DNA of 64,000 nucleotides from Theocolax elegans (GCA_026168455.1 CM047431.1:57680910-57744909), one strand, 5' to 3'. Shown: positions 13,401 to 27,732, counted from the first letter of the stretch. Notes: generated by a model from the letters alone, not told the origin. A program made the numbers and translations.

Positions 13401-14313
13401 TGCGGATGCTTCTTTCCAAAAATGTCATATTTCCGTTTTTTTTTCATCTTCGATTAATGGGTTTACTTTTCACTTGCGGGCTATAAGGACGTTGCAATTA
13501 CATTTGTCAAAGAAAATTCATGTCGATACAATTTTATTGACGGAAATCGCAGACTAATTTTGTAGACTTAATTTTACAACTGTATTTTTACACACTATAT
13601 TTACAAAAAAAAAGTTTTGGTCGTTCGTTCCGCTACTTTTCGTCTTAATCTATCGATATTTTTCTGTTTCAAATGTTTTATACAGAACGGTATAAACAAA
13701 AATTAATTTTTGAAAAAATCAAAACAAACAATACTTATACTGAAATATTTATATATTTTAAAATTGTTAATTAGCGTATAATGTTTCGATGTGCAGTTTA
13801 TTTGCAATTTGCATATACGATATCCCATTAATTCTCGTCGGACCGCGTGATAAAATAAAAATAAGAAAAAATATCTAGATTATTTAGTTCCTCTGAAATA
13901 ATGTTAATAATGCGACCAACTATCGTCTGCTTGTCTTTCGGTAGAGAGCGGTATAACAGGGATTTTCTCTTGGTGATACAAAACAGAAAATAAGGTCTTT
14001 ACGGTTTTACGCGGCAGTCGTCGTCAGGCGTGTTGGTAGTGTCGGCTCGTAACCCACAGAGAACCTTTTTTAGTTAGTGGCTTGTCACACTTCAAACGCT
14101 CTATTTTACTTACGTTACTCCTTCGAACGAACATTTTCTGCGTCTGGTGCAAATTTTCAGACGATACGTACATAAAAATGGAAATTCACGGACGAGCACC
14201 CTGAACAGCAACAATAAATAACGATAATCTCTTAATTACCAAAATGAACGGACGTGTAATAATTAAAAATAGTGTGTATACGTGGTAAGGTCATAAAGGT
14301 CTCGGGTGGGGTG
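10084..14313. repeat. Direct duplication 3, left copy (about 4.2 kb)
   Basis: This block begins with the SINE 3' flank TATAGAGAATAAATTA and ends at GGGTGGGGTG before a run of A. It reappears from 14330 at an offset of about 4246. It lacks 575 bp present in the right copy (17760-18334), with a two-base CG at the break. It contains CCAATAACCCAATAACC-type motifs, an AGAGAGGT microsatellite (13137-13172) and a GC-richer stretch at about 13190-13320. No coding gene could be supported. Confidence 0.92.
13137..13172. repeat. AGAGAGGT tandem repeat
   Basis: About four tandem units of GAGGTAGA. The same array lies at about 17341-17378 in the duplicate. Confidence 0.85.
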
Positions 14314-14329
14314 AAAAAAAAAAAAAAAA

Positions 14330-17300
14330 TATAGAGAATAAATTATAAAGAAAATTAAATCATGGTCATTATTGAATAGGGATGAAAAAGTTGTTAATCT
14401 ATCGATCTCTCTACGAACCAATTTGTGCAAAAAAGCAATTTCATTACTGACGTTTCGAACGTATAAAAGACTACGAACCATTTATAAAAATTGGAATAAG
14501 TATAAATGTCATACAATACACAATAATTGCGTCATTATAAACAATAGTTACAATTGAAAATCACAGACAAACGTATACACGCTCATCAAATAAATTGATG
14601 AATCTTTACATCGTCAATCGTGGAAGAAAATACATATGTAGGTAAAAAACAACACCTATAAAATGGCAACAAGAGAAAAAATAAATAATTATTATAATTT
14701 ATATTGTTATAAAAAAAATTGAGTTTTTTTTTTGGTAAATCGTTAAAAAATGAATAAAACATCATTACCAATACTTATTTTATTGGAGAAATGTTTTAAA
14801 TTTTTTTTGATAATCCAATAACCCAAATTAATGAATTAATGAAACTGTATGTTATTCGGAATTTGATCCTCAAAAAATGATTTTTAACCCAATTAATAAA
14901 AGTACAATAAAATATATTTCCAATTCCTTTTTTAAATGAAGAAAGTGTTTTCGATTATTTTTTAACAATAATATAATTTATACTTGTATCCCAATAACCC
15001 AATAACCTTATCCTTCTCCGCTCATATTATCGAAATGTGAGGGTAATGGAGCCGTGGTTCCATATATATGTATAAAAACTTAAATCTATAGAAATTTGCG
15101 GCAACATTCGGTATTTGGCTCATAGGATTTTTAACAAGAGAGATAAGAACCTTTTTGGTTTTTGGTTTACTAAATAAATGAGTTTTTCTATCATAATTTC
15201 TATTTCTATTTATATTTGGTAATTTTTTAACGATTTACCAGAAGAAAACTTTTTTTGAGAGGATAAAACGAATAAAATGCTAATTATAAATTACGTTAAA
15301 ACACATACACACGATGAAAAACAATACACTAACATGCTACCCGGAGTACGTCTATGCTAACAATTATTTAATATATATAGATGTATATTTGTCAACCACG
15401 CAAATTTTATTTCAAACTAAGGTTTCTCGATCTTGGTGAATAACCATACATTTAATTAAATGGCGACGTTCCGATGACTTTTCGTCATCCTCTTCAGGCT
15501 ATATACTACTTGTCAATATCGAATGATTAACATTTCAATTTTGATCGTAGCATCACTGAGTCGTCGCACTTTATCTCCTTAAAAACTCCATCATTCAACA
15601 TTGTTAATAAAATATACTTAAATAGATTAAAATACCATACAAAAAATATAATAACACGAAAAAAGAGCAAAAGCAGTCACGAAGAAAATATCACAGACGG
15701 AGAATTATTTTAATATTTAATGTAATTTTTATAAATTATTTATAACCTTAAATAGAACGTCGAACATAAAATTGCTTTTTTACAAATTCGTTCATGGAGA
15801 TCAATAGATGACAACTTATAACCACCTTCCAATTTCGAATGAAACATTGACTTTAAAAATCTGGAAGCAATTAACGTATATCAAGGTAGGGCAAGTTCAA
15901 TTTCCTTTATTTATATAAGTATGTTTAAGTAAAATTTATGGTTCGACATCTCGTTAAGTATAATTTTTATTTACTTATAGAAAGACTTAGTGATCGAATG
16001 AGCACCTTGGTTAGAAAATAATATGAATCCTCTTAGCATTAAAAAATGTAACGTTGAAGAAACGTTCGATTTCATTCGAGATGGAACATTCTGGTAAAAC
16101 GAATAATTTCGTCGTCATGAATTTGTCGGGTAGCTCATCATAATTCATTAAATAAATGCAAAAAGAGTCGAGCGGAATGTCGTATCTTGAATATGACTAA
16201 AATCGACTAAAATTTCGAACAAAAGCTCGTGAATTTAGTTCCATACTGCGTCAAACGTCAATGGAAATAGAATTTAGCATTCGATTCAACTTTATAAGTA
16301 CGATACTGCATGCATTAAGGTGAACGACGTTGTACAGTTGTATTGAAATTGTAGAAATAAACGCTCGACATTCGTTAGAGTGGAAAAGTCATTCAAAGCT
16401 TTCGCCAGAATTTAATCACATTCTCATAATTAAACTCAAATTTAGGAATTTGTACTTGAAAAAGAAAATGGAGATTATGATCGTTTTTTAAGTTTAACAT
16501 TTACCTTGTCTTGAATGATTAAATTCATACACGATACCAATTTACTCAGATTAGCCTTCATCCTGCTAGCCAATTTCCACGAAATCATTTAACTTTTAGT
16601 TAGCGAACTAAAATTCGAATAAGATTATATCTTTAGCGAAAAATTATCTAATGTTCAGTTTAAAATCATAGTTAGTTTTTTATGGGAAAATTAATAATTT
16701 AATTTAATTTATTGAATTTAAAGTTTAATTATTAAACATTATCGAGTAAGAACAATAGGCTTACAATAGCCGAAAATTTTCGATATTACATATTAATTAT
16801 AATAATTTGTACAACATACGTATTTTGATGGATTTTTAGGTAATGAGCATATTGAATAAAAGGTATTTCAAAACTTGTGTTGTAATAATAATCATTAAAT
16901 AATAATAATTACAAAATTAACGTTTTTACTAATAAATATACCGAGTTGACAATTTTTAAGCGATTTTAGTTAAAAATATGTTAATCGTTAGGTATTGAAA
17001 TTAGATATTTTTGATCATCCAAATTAAATAGGTTAGTTAATTTTCTAGCAGGATAAATGAGTAACTTTTTACTCCAAGAAATTTCGATAGAATATCGTCA
17101 AATGTCTCGCGAGATACGAGCGCGTGGTTAACAAAAATAGTTTCATTTATCCATCGATAGAGTATAAATATTAACAAGCGTCGTAGGTATATATATATTT
17201 ATGTATATAACAGGATGTTCAAATTAATAAAACGGAGAGAGGCAACGTTAATATATCGAAAAGTGTATAGTATAGGAAACTGCACAGTTATAGTCAACTG

Positions 17301-19101
17301 TTGCTAACCTGAGCGGAATGGGTGTAACGACTTGAGAGAGGGAGGTAGAGAGGTAGAGAGGTAGAGAGGTAGAGAGGGGAAGAGTCACCAGAGGTCGAAA
17401 GGATCCCTTCCCCTCGACTTTAGTGAGGGTGAAACCGAACCGTGACGGAAACGACCGAAAGCGCGGCTCGATGTTGATGAGGTCACGTGCGCGGCGGGTC
17501 AATCGGCTGGATGACGCAACCCCTTGTATATACGTGTATATTGCGAGGTCTCGTGTTATTACTTTATTCCGTTTCCTCATTCTTCTCTACCCATATAAGG
17601 TATATACTGCGGATGCTTCTTTCCAAAAATGTCATATTTATCCGTTTTTTTTTTCATCTTCGATTAATGGGTTTACTTTTCACTTGCGGGCTATAAGGAC
17701 GTTGCAATTACATTTGTCAAAGAAAATTCATGTCGATACAATTTTATTGACGGAAATCGAAAAATAAATTTAAGAAATTTTATATTTTTTAACTTTGGGC
17801 TATTTTAAGGAAAGTGCAGGCTGTACTTGCGTACTCGGTTATACGCGTTTGCAAATTTATACTTACGCTAGCGCGACCGTGCGACGATAATAATATTTTA
17901 TATGAATTTTATCATGAAACCAATACGTAATGGTAAGTCATTTATATGTGTAATTGTGAATTACACGTAAGAAATTGTAAAAATATATATTTCTCATAAA
18001 TTTTCTATTGATTAACTTAGGAATAAAAAAATCGCGACACTCAAATGCGCGCCGATATCCAAATCTCCAACCTAAATTATCTACGTTTACGTTACAAAAC
18101 CTGTACTATATTACCAATGAATATTATATAAGTGAAAATCTTAATCTTTTAATTCCAATATACATTGTGCGATTGATTGGTCTAACCTACAAAACAGAGA
18201 GAAATATTAAAAATATAGGAAGATGGGTCGACACGATTACAAGATGTTTAATATAAATTCGTGCAATTGATAATTAATAATAATGTCAAAATGTTATTTC
18301 ATCCAATTCTATTACATTTTCTTAGCAGGTCACGCAGACTAATTTTGTAGACTTAATTTTACAACTGTATTTTTACACACTATATTTACAAAAAAAAAGT
18401 TTTGGTCGTTCGTTCCGCTACTTTTCGTCTTAATCTATCGATATTTTTCTGTTTCAAATGTTTTATACAGAACGGTATAAACAAAAAATTAATTTTTGAA
18501 AAAATCAAAACAAACAATACTTATACTGAAATATTTATATATTTTAAAATTGTTAATTAGCGTATAATGTTTCGATGTGCAGTTTATTTGCAATTTGCAT
18601 ATACGATATCCCATTAATTCTCGTCGGACCGCGTGATAAAATAAAAATAAGAAAAAATATCTAGATTATTTAGTTCCTCTGAAATAATGTTAATAATGCG
18701 ACCAACTATCGTCTGCTTGTCTTTCGGTAGAGAGCGGTATAACAGGGATTTTCTCTTGGTGATACAAAACAGAAAATAAGGTCTTTACGGTTTTACGCGG
18801 CAGTCGTCGTCAGGCGTGTTGGTAGTGTCGGCTCGTAACCCACAGAGAACCTTTTTTAGTTAGTGGCTTGTCACACTTCAAACGCTCTATTTTACTTACG
18901 TTACTTCCCTTCGAACGAACATTTTCTGCGTCTGGTGCAAATTTTCAGACGATACGTACATAAAAATGGAAATTCACGGACGAGCACCCTGAACAGCAAC
19001 AATAAATAACGATAATCTCTTAATTACCAAAATGAACGGACGTGTAATAATTAAAAATAGTGTGTATACGTGGTAAGGTCATAAAGGTCTCGGGTGGGGT
19101 G
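14330..19101. repeat. Direct duplication 3, right copy, with an extra 575-bp segment
   Basis: This second copy of 10084-14313 is joined through a run of 16 A at 14314-14329. That run fuses the A-run after GGGTGGGGTG (seen uninterrupted at 19101) with the SINE tail A-run. The copy carries 17760-18334, absent at 13549/13550 in the left copy. Many one-base indels separate the copies, and reading frames inside (for example around 13216 and 17423) do not stay aligned. Confidence 0.92.
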
Positions 19102-20073
19102 AAAAAAAAAAAAAAACTAAAGTGTAAACATAACCTATAATTAAAAAGAGATATATACGAAATCGATCAGTCGGCAGTCGGCACTCATCTAAACGAACGT
19201 GATTGCAGTATTTGCCAAAGACTCGGATAGCGATGCAGTGGCCACTTGAGCGCGAAACATAATCATTAGTCGAGGATGGGGGGTGCTGGTGCTTGTGCTG
19301 GTGCCCCCTGTAATTACCGAGCCGCACGCGATCATAATTATTATTTGCAGAAAGCTGCATATCCACCCTCTATCTCTCTCTCTCTCCCTCTCTCTCTCGT
19401 ATTTGACTAACCGACGGAGGAAGCCTCGTGAAAAAGTATAGCACTCGCGAGAGTACGAATTCGAGGTTGTGGCTGATCGACTGATAAGCTATGTATACGT
19501 ATACGTGTATATATATACATATGACGATGTCGATTCAATTTTAACTCGGGCCAGTGGAAGAGAGTGTGGTAAACGTTTCTTACTCCTGTACTCTACTTAC
19601 CTGGATTTCAATTTGCGATTGATGCACGGGTTATCGAAGATATATGTAGAAAAAAGAGGAAGGGTGCAACTAAAATGAACAGTTAGATTTACAATGTTTA
19701 CGATTACTATATTTCATATGATTAAAACTGCTAATAATAACAAAATTGCGAATTCCTAAATTTATCAGTTTATATAAAAATTCAACGAATTCAACGGAGA
19801 CATCAGTTTCGAGTGTAATGGAAACATCCTGAGCAGTAGGGATATAACAAGTGCTAGAAGAACTACGGAAATCGTGATAAATTCCAAACACTTGTTTGCT
19901 CAAAAAAGCAACCTATACTTTGTTACACTGTTTCTTTATTATTAATTCATACCAGTTAATCGTTCGATGACATATATATCATAAGCAACAGTACAATCAT
20001 CTGCTTTTCCGAACTAAAACTTAATTTTAAATTAAAGAAGACATTTTTTTCCCTCCGTCCACTACTGTCCTGC
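17929..20073. repeat. Direct duplication 4, left copy (2145 bp)
   Basis: This block starts at AATGGTAAGTCATTTATATG and ends at ACTACTGTCCTGC, and is immediately repeated at 20074. It spans the end of duplication 3 and unique DNA beyond it, including a GC-richer stretch (19150-19330) and a TC microsatellite at about 19372-19400. Confidence 0.93.
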
Positions 20074-22217
20074 AATGGTAAGTCATTTATATGTGTAATT
20101 GTGAATTACACGTAAGAAATTGTAAAAATATATATTTCTCATAAATTTTCTATTGATTAACTTAGGAATAAAAAAATCGCGACACTCAAATGCGCGCCGA
20201 TATCCAAATCTCCAACCTAAATTATCTACGTTTACGTTACAAAACCTGTACTATATTACCAATGAATATTATATAAGTGAAAATCTTAATCTTTTAATTC
20301 CAATATACATTGTGCGATTGATTGGTCTAACCTACAAAACAGAGAGAAATATTAAAAATATAGGAAGATGGGTCGACACGATTACAAGATGTTTAATATA
20401 AATTCGTGCAATTGATAATTAATAATAATGTCAAAATGTTATTTCATCCAATTCTATTACATTTTCTTAGCAGGTCACGCAGACTAATTTTGTTAGACTT
20501 AATTTTACAACTGTATTTTTACACACTATATTTACAAAAAAAAGTTTTGGTCGTTCGTTCCGCTACTTTTCGTCTTAATCTATCGATATTTTTCTGTTTC
20601 AAATGTTTTATACAGAACGGTATAAACAAAAAATTAATTTTTGAAAAAATCAAAACAAACAATACTTATACTGAAATATTTATATATTTTAAAATTGTTA
20701 ATTAGCGTATAATGTTTCGATGTGCAGTTTATTTGCAATTTGCATATACGATATCCCATTAATTCTCGTCGGACCGCGTGATAAAATAAAAATAAGAAAA
20801 AATATCTAGAAATATCTAGATTATTAGTTCCTCTGAAATAATGTTAATAATGCGACCAACTATCGTCTGCTTGTCTTTCGGTAGAGAGCGGTATAACAGG
20901 GATTTTCTCTTGGTGATACAAAACAGAAAATAAGGTCTTTACGGTTTTACGCGGCAGTCGTCGTCAGGCGTGTTGGTAGTGTCGGCTCGTAACCCACAGA
21001 GAACCTTTTTTAGTTAGTGGCTTGTCACACTTCAAACGCTCTATTTTACTTACGTTACTCCCTTCGAACGAACATTTTCTGCGTCTGGTGCAAATTTTCA
21101 GACGATACGTACATAAAATGGAAATTCACGGACGAGCACCCTGAACAGCAAACAATAAATAACGATAATCTCTTAATTACCAAATGAACGGACGTGTAAT
21201 AATTAAAATAGTGTGTATACGTGGTAAGGTCATAAAGGTCTCGGGTGGGGTGAAAAAAAAAAAAAACTAAAGTGTAAACATAACCTATAATTAAAAAGAG
21301 ATATATACGAAATCGATCAGTCGGCAGTCGGCACTCATCTAAACGAACGTGATTGCAGTATTTGCCAAAGACTCGGATAGCGATGCAGTGGCCACTTGAG
21401 CGCGAAACATAATCATTAGTCGAGGATGGGGGGTGCTGGTGCTTGTGCTGGTGCCCCCTGTAATTACCGAGCCGCACGCGATCATAATTATTATTTGCAG
21501 AAAGCTGCATATCCACCCTCTATCCCTCTCTCTCTCTCTCGTATTTGACTAACCGACGGAGGAAGCCTCGTGAAAAAGTATAGCACTCGCGAGAGTACGA
21601 ATTCGAGGTTGTGGCTGATCGACTGATAAGCTATGTATACGTATACGTGTATATATATACATATGACGATGTCGATTCAATTTTAACTCGGGCCAGTGGA
21701 AGAGAGTGTGGTAAACGTTTCTTCCTCCTGTACTCTACTTACCTGGATTTCAATTTGCGATTGATGCACGGGTTATCGAAGATATATGTAGAAAAAACGG
21801 AAGGGTGCAACTAAAATGAACAGTTAGATTTACAATGTTTACGATTACTATATTTCATATGATTAAAACTGCTAATAATAACAAAATTGCGAATTCCTAA
21901 ATTTATCAGTTTATATAAAAATTCAACGAATTCAACGGAGACATCAGTTTAGAGTGTAATGGAAACATCCTGAGCAGTAGGGATATAACAAGTGCTAGAA
22001 GAACTACGGAAATCGTGATAAATTCCAAACACTTGTTTGCTCAAAAAAGCAACCTATACTTTGTTACACTGTTTCTTTATTATTAATTCATACCAGTTAA
22101 TCGTTCGATGACATATATATCATAAGCAACAGTACAATCATCTGCTTTTCCGAACTAAAACTTAATTTTAAATTAAAGAAGACATTTTTTTCCCTCCGTC
22201 CACTACTGTCCTGCAAT
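20074..22217. repeat. Direct duplication 4, right copy (2144 bp)
   Basis: Second copy of 17929-20073, with shorter TC and A runs and scattered changes (for example GTTTAG for GTTTCG near 21950). The sequence after CTGCAAT at 22217 is new, so this marks the right edge of the duplicated chain. Confidence 0.93.
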
Positions 22218-25200
22218 AGTTAGTGATCAATTAATTTTTCTCATTTAAATAGTAAAAATTACTAATTATGTAAGATAGATTAATAGTTGTTCCAATGAAA
22301 AATAAAGTGGTTGATCTTATCACTCACGCAAAAAAAAATTCACTAGAACAACAAAGAATCCTTGGTTATTTTAAAAATAATTGTTTTAACCAAATATTCC
22401 ATAATTATAACTGATTGTAACTCGGATAAATAACCATTGATATAAATAATAAAAACAACAAAGTTTTTGTTAAATTTAACAAATACATTTGGTATAAGTA
22501 TAGCATCTATGATGTCATAAAGTTTTCTCTGCAGTTACGAGAATAATATTTTTATTGTACATACCAACAAAAGCTTAGAGTTTTAAATATGCCACATTTG
22601 TTGCAATAAATAGCGAACCTTCTTTTGCACACAGGCATTTATTTGTTATTATTTATAGTATACTATCAGTTCTAACAACAAAGATAATAATTGCAAACTT
22701 AATAAACTGAGTTAGTAAAGTATATATATATATATATATATATACACATCTGATTCCAAACATTAAAACAGATATACCTAACAAAACTTACAATTAGTTA
22801 TACATTTATCGCAATATTTTGATTAAATTAACAAAGGTCGAATATTATAAATTATATCTCGGTAAAACCAAGGAGTTAATACGCGGTTTACATTTTTAAA
22901 CGAACTTGGTAATCTGCACAAAATATACTTACGCTGTATTGAATATTTTACGATAACTTTATATTTTGATAAGTGGCGAGAGTCGTGAAAGAAAATTTAA
23001 CAAAGTCACATCCTAATGTACTTATACCTAATTACGTAAACGGTAATGATATCAAAACTAGCAGTCAGATAGATGTTACACCGGTTTTGGATTAACAAAA
23101 TATTTCGAAAACAATTATTTTAAATTATTAGTTTATTTTATTTTTGTCATTAATATATCATTATTTGTTAGTATGTGTGCTCTTCTTGGAAAAATCAATT
23201 ATCCAACATATACAATATAATACAATATATAACCTGATTTTCATTTTTTATATGAAATTCTGAACAATAATTATATAAATAACCGAAAATCAGGATTGCA
23301 CCTTAAACATTATAATAATAATTATTAATTCTTTAATGCTTAATTTATTATCAAAAAATAGTGAGTTTGTAAATAAAAATCATGTACACAGATATATATC
23401 TTCAGTAAGAGAAAGGAATATTTCAGATAATTGATGTTTCTTAACTCTTAAGCTCAGACTCCTTAAATAGGAGCAAATGAATATTTCTAAGTACAATTGA
23501 GTATTATTTGAATCAGGTTTTGTTAATATCTTAATAGTTAAAAACATAAGTATTAACAATATCGAAAAAATATTATTTCACTATAAGTCAATATCAATGT
23601 CTAGTAACAAACAAATGCATCTTTTTTATCAAAACTTTTTTTTTTCTCTCGCAATGTTTAACCACCGTAGATTATAAGATGTTTCCTTATAATACTATAT
23701 AATTATCGTTGTTTAATTTTTTTTTAATGTCGAGCTGCTGGAAAAAACATCAGTTTTTTTGTAAAAAAATAATGAAAAAGTTGTACAATTTTTTTTATTA
23801 AAACTCAGTGCAAAATGTATATACGCTATCTGCTGGAATCCTGCTAGTAACTTTGGTATCACGTAACGGTGATCCATTGTTATCCATCCAACGCTGCATC
23901 GTGTAATAAAGTACAATGACAAAGGAACCTTGGATTAGCAGTAGCAATTACTATTGCATTAGGTGCATGAAAAGCGAAGGATATATATATATATATGTGT
24001 ATATGTAAGCGCACGGATATAGACTTTCGGGTTAATTAGTTACCGTGATTAAGAACTCTGGGTGTGTCCGGTGGAAGAATATTTCACGAGTAGCCTGAAA
24101 GAGAGATGTTGAAGTTCTTAAAATACCCGGATTTATAGAAAGATAAAAAAGGTTACATACACATTGTTCGTTCTTCTGCGAATTTAACGTTATGTGCATG
24201 ATTTTGTTATTTAAATTTTCACGGGAAAACTTGTAGATTTTCGATTATAATCGTGTAGAGCTAAAACATTGAATTTTCTTTCTGATGAATAATTTTCGAA
24301 TGATTTTTTATTCGTTTCCTGATCGCGTATCGACTATTTCCATTAACTGATACAGAAGATAAAGCTTCAAAAGATTACAAAATCGTGGTCAATATATACA
24401 GATTGCATATAGTATAGTCGCATCGCCAATTCTTGTAAATACCAGCATGTTTTGTAACATTGAGAAAATATTTTAAATTGGGTTAAACCACGATTCGTTA
24501 ATTAAAATTGTAATTGCAAATAGTGCTACGTTTGTAACACCTACGGTAAGAAGTTAGAAATCTACCAAATTCAAATCAGATGATAAATAACTTTTTCCAT
24601 TTTTTCCATGCGTCTTTGAAATAACAGTTTATTTTCATAAACCTATTTTTAATTTTCTAATATACTGTTTAAAACGATTAAAACATACAAATCATCACTT
24701 TTTAGGCACGTTCGCTACACGGGAGATCTTTCTATTTTTCTCTTACGGTATTTCGGCAACCTGTATAAAAAATTTTAATCTATTTTCAAAGAATATCATT
24801 TTTTTATGTTTCTCTCATTTTTACGAATATTGAAAATTTACCTTGTAACGCGTCGATTTATTTTTTCTTTATACTTATTAATTCTTACTTCAAACGTCTT
24901 TTCAACTCTTTTTGCTAACATTCTCTTAACTTTGACGTAATCATCGATCATCCTTTAGTGCATTCAGGTATACTTAGTCCTAAAGAAATTATAAAATAAT
25001 CATTAGTTTTTAAATTATTCAATAAAAATTTTAGAAAAATCTTTCGTCGAAATCAGAGAATAACTACTAAGTATATAAGTAACTTTCTAACCCTGTTATC
25101 AACGTTATAAAAATTATTTCAGTATTCTGTACTCTCGATGAAACAGTAAGTAGTTCAAGTCAATATTCGTCGCAACGTCACTTTAAAACATCACAGGATT

Positions 25201-26933
25201 TCTTAGCGGTTTTAAATAGTATTGCGCTGTGAATTATCAATTAGTTTTCATTAATTTTAACCCACACAGAAAGAAAAATTGATTTCAGAGACGACGACGT
25301 CGAATTTTTAAAATGTACATTCATAACTTTTATCCATTATAAAAAAGAACACTCGAGAGAATACCAACTAAAAGTTTCTTCGTCTCAATAAAAGGCATTA
25401 ATATCATAAATTTGTGAATCTTAAGCAGGTTTGTATATATCTAAAGAATTACTATTGGAAAAACACGTATAATCCCACTTTTTTCATAATTTATACACGC
25501 AGTAATGATTCGCGTTGCGGGAATCTAAATTTATAAGCGTTGCATTTGACATATCCGACGTTTAATTACATATTTAATAATCGTTTGCTGCAAGGACGAA
25601 ATGTCCGTTTCATCTCGTTATTAATTTTTGTCAAGTTCTCGTGTTCACCTTCTATGGTTATTTCTCCGTATTTCGACTTTCGACGTTAATCAAATTTTAA
25701 AGATATGTATATAAATGTATACACGTTCATTCGAGACGAATAAATCTCTTGGATTCTCGTTTGGTAAAATGTTGGTGACTTATTCGAATAATTTATTGTG
25801 CGTTTACGTAGAATTTTTGCGACATGATTATATTTATGTTCGAATAAGTAGATACGTGTTGTTTTCTTTAAAATTTTTGTCATGGGTGCCGAGGAGATCC
25901 ATCTAATTCCATTTTCTGGATCGCTCATCACCTTCTCTCGTACCTAGTACTACAAATTATAATGCATTCTTCAAAATTAATCATTTGCGTCTCTATGCGG
26001 AGAGAAAATATTTCATGTAATTTACGTAAAATAATGTAACTTAGAAATATTTAAAACTAAATTTACTATATATTGTTGTATGTCAAGATCTTGTACACTG
26101 AGAAAAAAAAAGAAATTTTTACTATAAAAGTGCCATATTTTCTAGCACGGTAGTGTCACAGCTATATATTTTTAGTACACTTTACTAACAAATTTACAGT
26201 ATTTTTTACTAGAAAATTTGGTTAGAAATACTAAAAATAATCGAATTATTTGACCATGTGGAAATAGTAATATTCACTATACATTATATTACAACGTTTA
26301 TTAAAAAATTTGAATTATTTCAGTTCGAAAATAAAATTTTATAACTTAAACTAGAAATTTATAACAATTATGTTTTATTCCAATAAATTATATATATTTT
26401 TAGTATTGCAATCAGTCGTTACACAGAACAAAATTAACTAAAAATAAATAATTTTATTTTACAAGCAGCTTAAATTTATTTTTGCAATTTTGTTCGTTGC
26501 GTTTACTTCATATATACTTATTTCGTAAGTTACTTCATTATTTCACTATATTAAATTTTGTATTCTTACTTTGCAAATATGTAGTGAGTTTAATTCTAAA
26601 TTTAAAAAAACAGAAGTAATGACTATATTTAAAATGTGTATATAAACTTTTAAAAGTATAAGTGTTAATTTAAAAATTGTAATGATTATTTAACAAGTTT
26701 TTTTAATTGAAAATTACGTTTTTAGACTAATAAATTGTTTTGCTAAAAAGTTATATTATTATTATATTACTGAATTAAATCGAATAATACAAAAATATAA
26801 AATGAAGCTTTGTTTAGTGCACACGTATCCTCTTTCTTAATTACACTATTTTTATCACTTTTACAAATTATATACTTACTTTTAAAAAAGTTTCCTCTAT
26901 TATTATAATTATAGAAAAATCATGTAATCGCTA
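22218..26933. other. AT-rich intergenic DNA, no gene seen
   Basis: No coding frame with convincing length or family resemblance was found. It includes a TA dinucleotide run at 22721-22744. The region around 26110-26300 has repeated TTTTACTA-like words that may be a decayed repeat. Nothing else could be assigned. Confidence 0.6.
22721..22744. repeat. TA dinucleotide microsatellite
   Basis: Twelve uninterrupted TA units in AT-rich DNA. Confidence 0.9.
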
Positions 26934-27187
26934 CACTCACAAAAATGTATTCTTGTCATTAGCGGATTGTCGTCTCAAATAGGGCTCAATAGGAAATCCA
27001 GTTGATGTTAAACGATTCTTCTTATATTATCAAGTAGATTCCATTAAAATCAAAATCTCACTATTCTAAATAGAAATCGAATTATCTGGGTTATATAGAA
27101 GAATCGTTCAATATCAAGTGGATTTCCTATATCGAGCCCTATTTGGGATGACAATCCTCTAATCACAATAATACATTTTTGTGAGGG
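26934..27187. mobile_element. 254-bp inverted-repeat MITE flanked by TA
   Basis: The left end CACTCACAAAAATGTATTCT and the right end (reverse complement CCCTCACAAAAATGTATTAT) form inverted repeats. These extend about 90 bases inward and include TCAAATAGGGCTC on the left and its partner on the right. The element is bordered on both sides by TA (26932-26933 and 27188-27189). Long terminal inverted repeats, TA target duplication and no ORF fit a non-autonomous Tc1/mariner-type element. Confidence 0.85.
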
Positions 27188-27732
27188 TAGGATTAATAAA
27201 AAACACACGTTTATAATCCAACTTGGCGAATCAAAAATAAGTTATACATCTGACGTTAAAAAAATCTATATTGCGGGTACATCTTTAAAAAAGTAAAATA
27301 GGAAAAGCTTTAGTTATCAAAGTGCATGCGCTACAGAGTTTTGTCAAATTGAAATTGTCGGAGGCACATAAATTAGTTTGAAAGTTTTGTGGAAAAGTAC
27401 ACGCTCGATAAGCGGATTGGTGTTGAAAGTCCATCATTTTCCTAACCGTGTAGCGGGTGCACGTTTTCAATATCGCGTGCACTCTCGACTTTTTGTGCTT
27501 ATCCTAGTTTACCATCGCGTCGAAACCCCTGTGTATTTAATTGACGAGTAACCTATTGTCTTCGCCTCTTATCCGACGATTTTTCTTTTTGTTGAACTAG
27601 CGCGTTCGAGTCAACCACACGCATTTTACACGCGTTTCGATCAAGGGTTATTATAATCAACGGTAATGGAATGTCAAACTTAAAAATAAAAATAAAATTT
27701 AAATTTCCCGGGATTATTAATATCATTGACTA

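Noticed and set aside
13216..13557. Plus and minus frames near 13043-13557 and 17248-17767
   Set aside because: One-base indels between the two copies change the minus frame and its length, unlike a conserved gene; no family resemblance.
438..22217. CRISPR array or satellite DNA
   Set aside because: Repeat units are kilobases long, few and of different extents; no short regularly spaced repeats.
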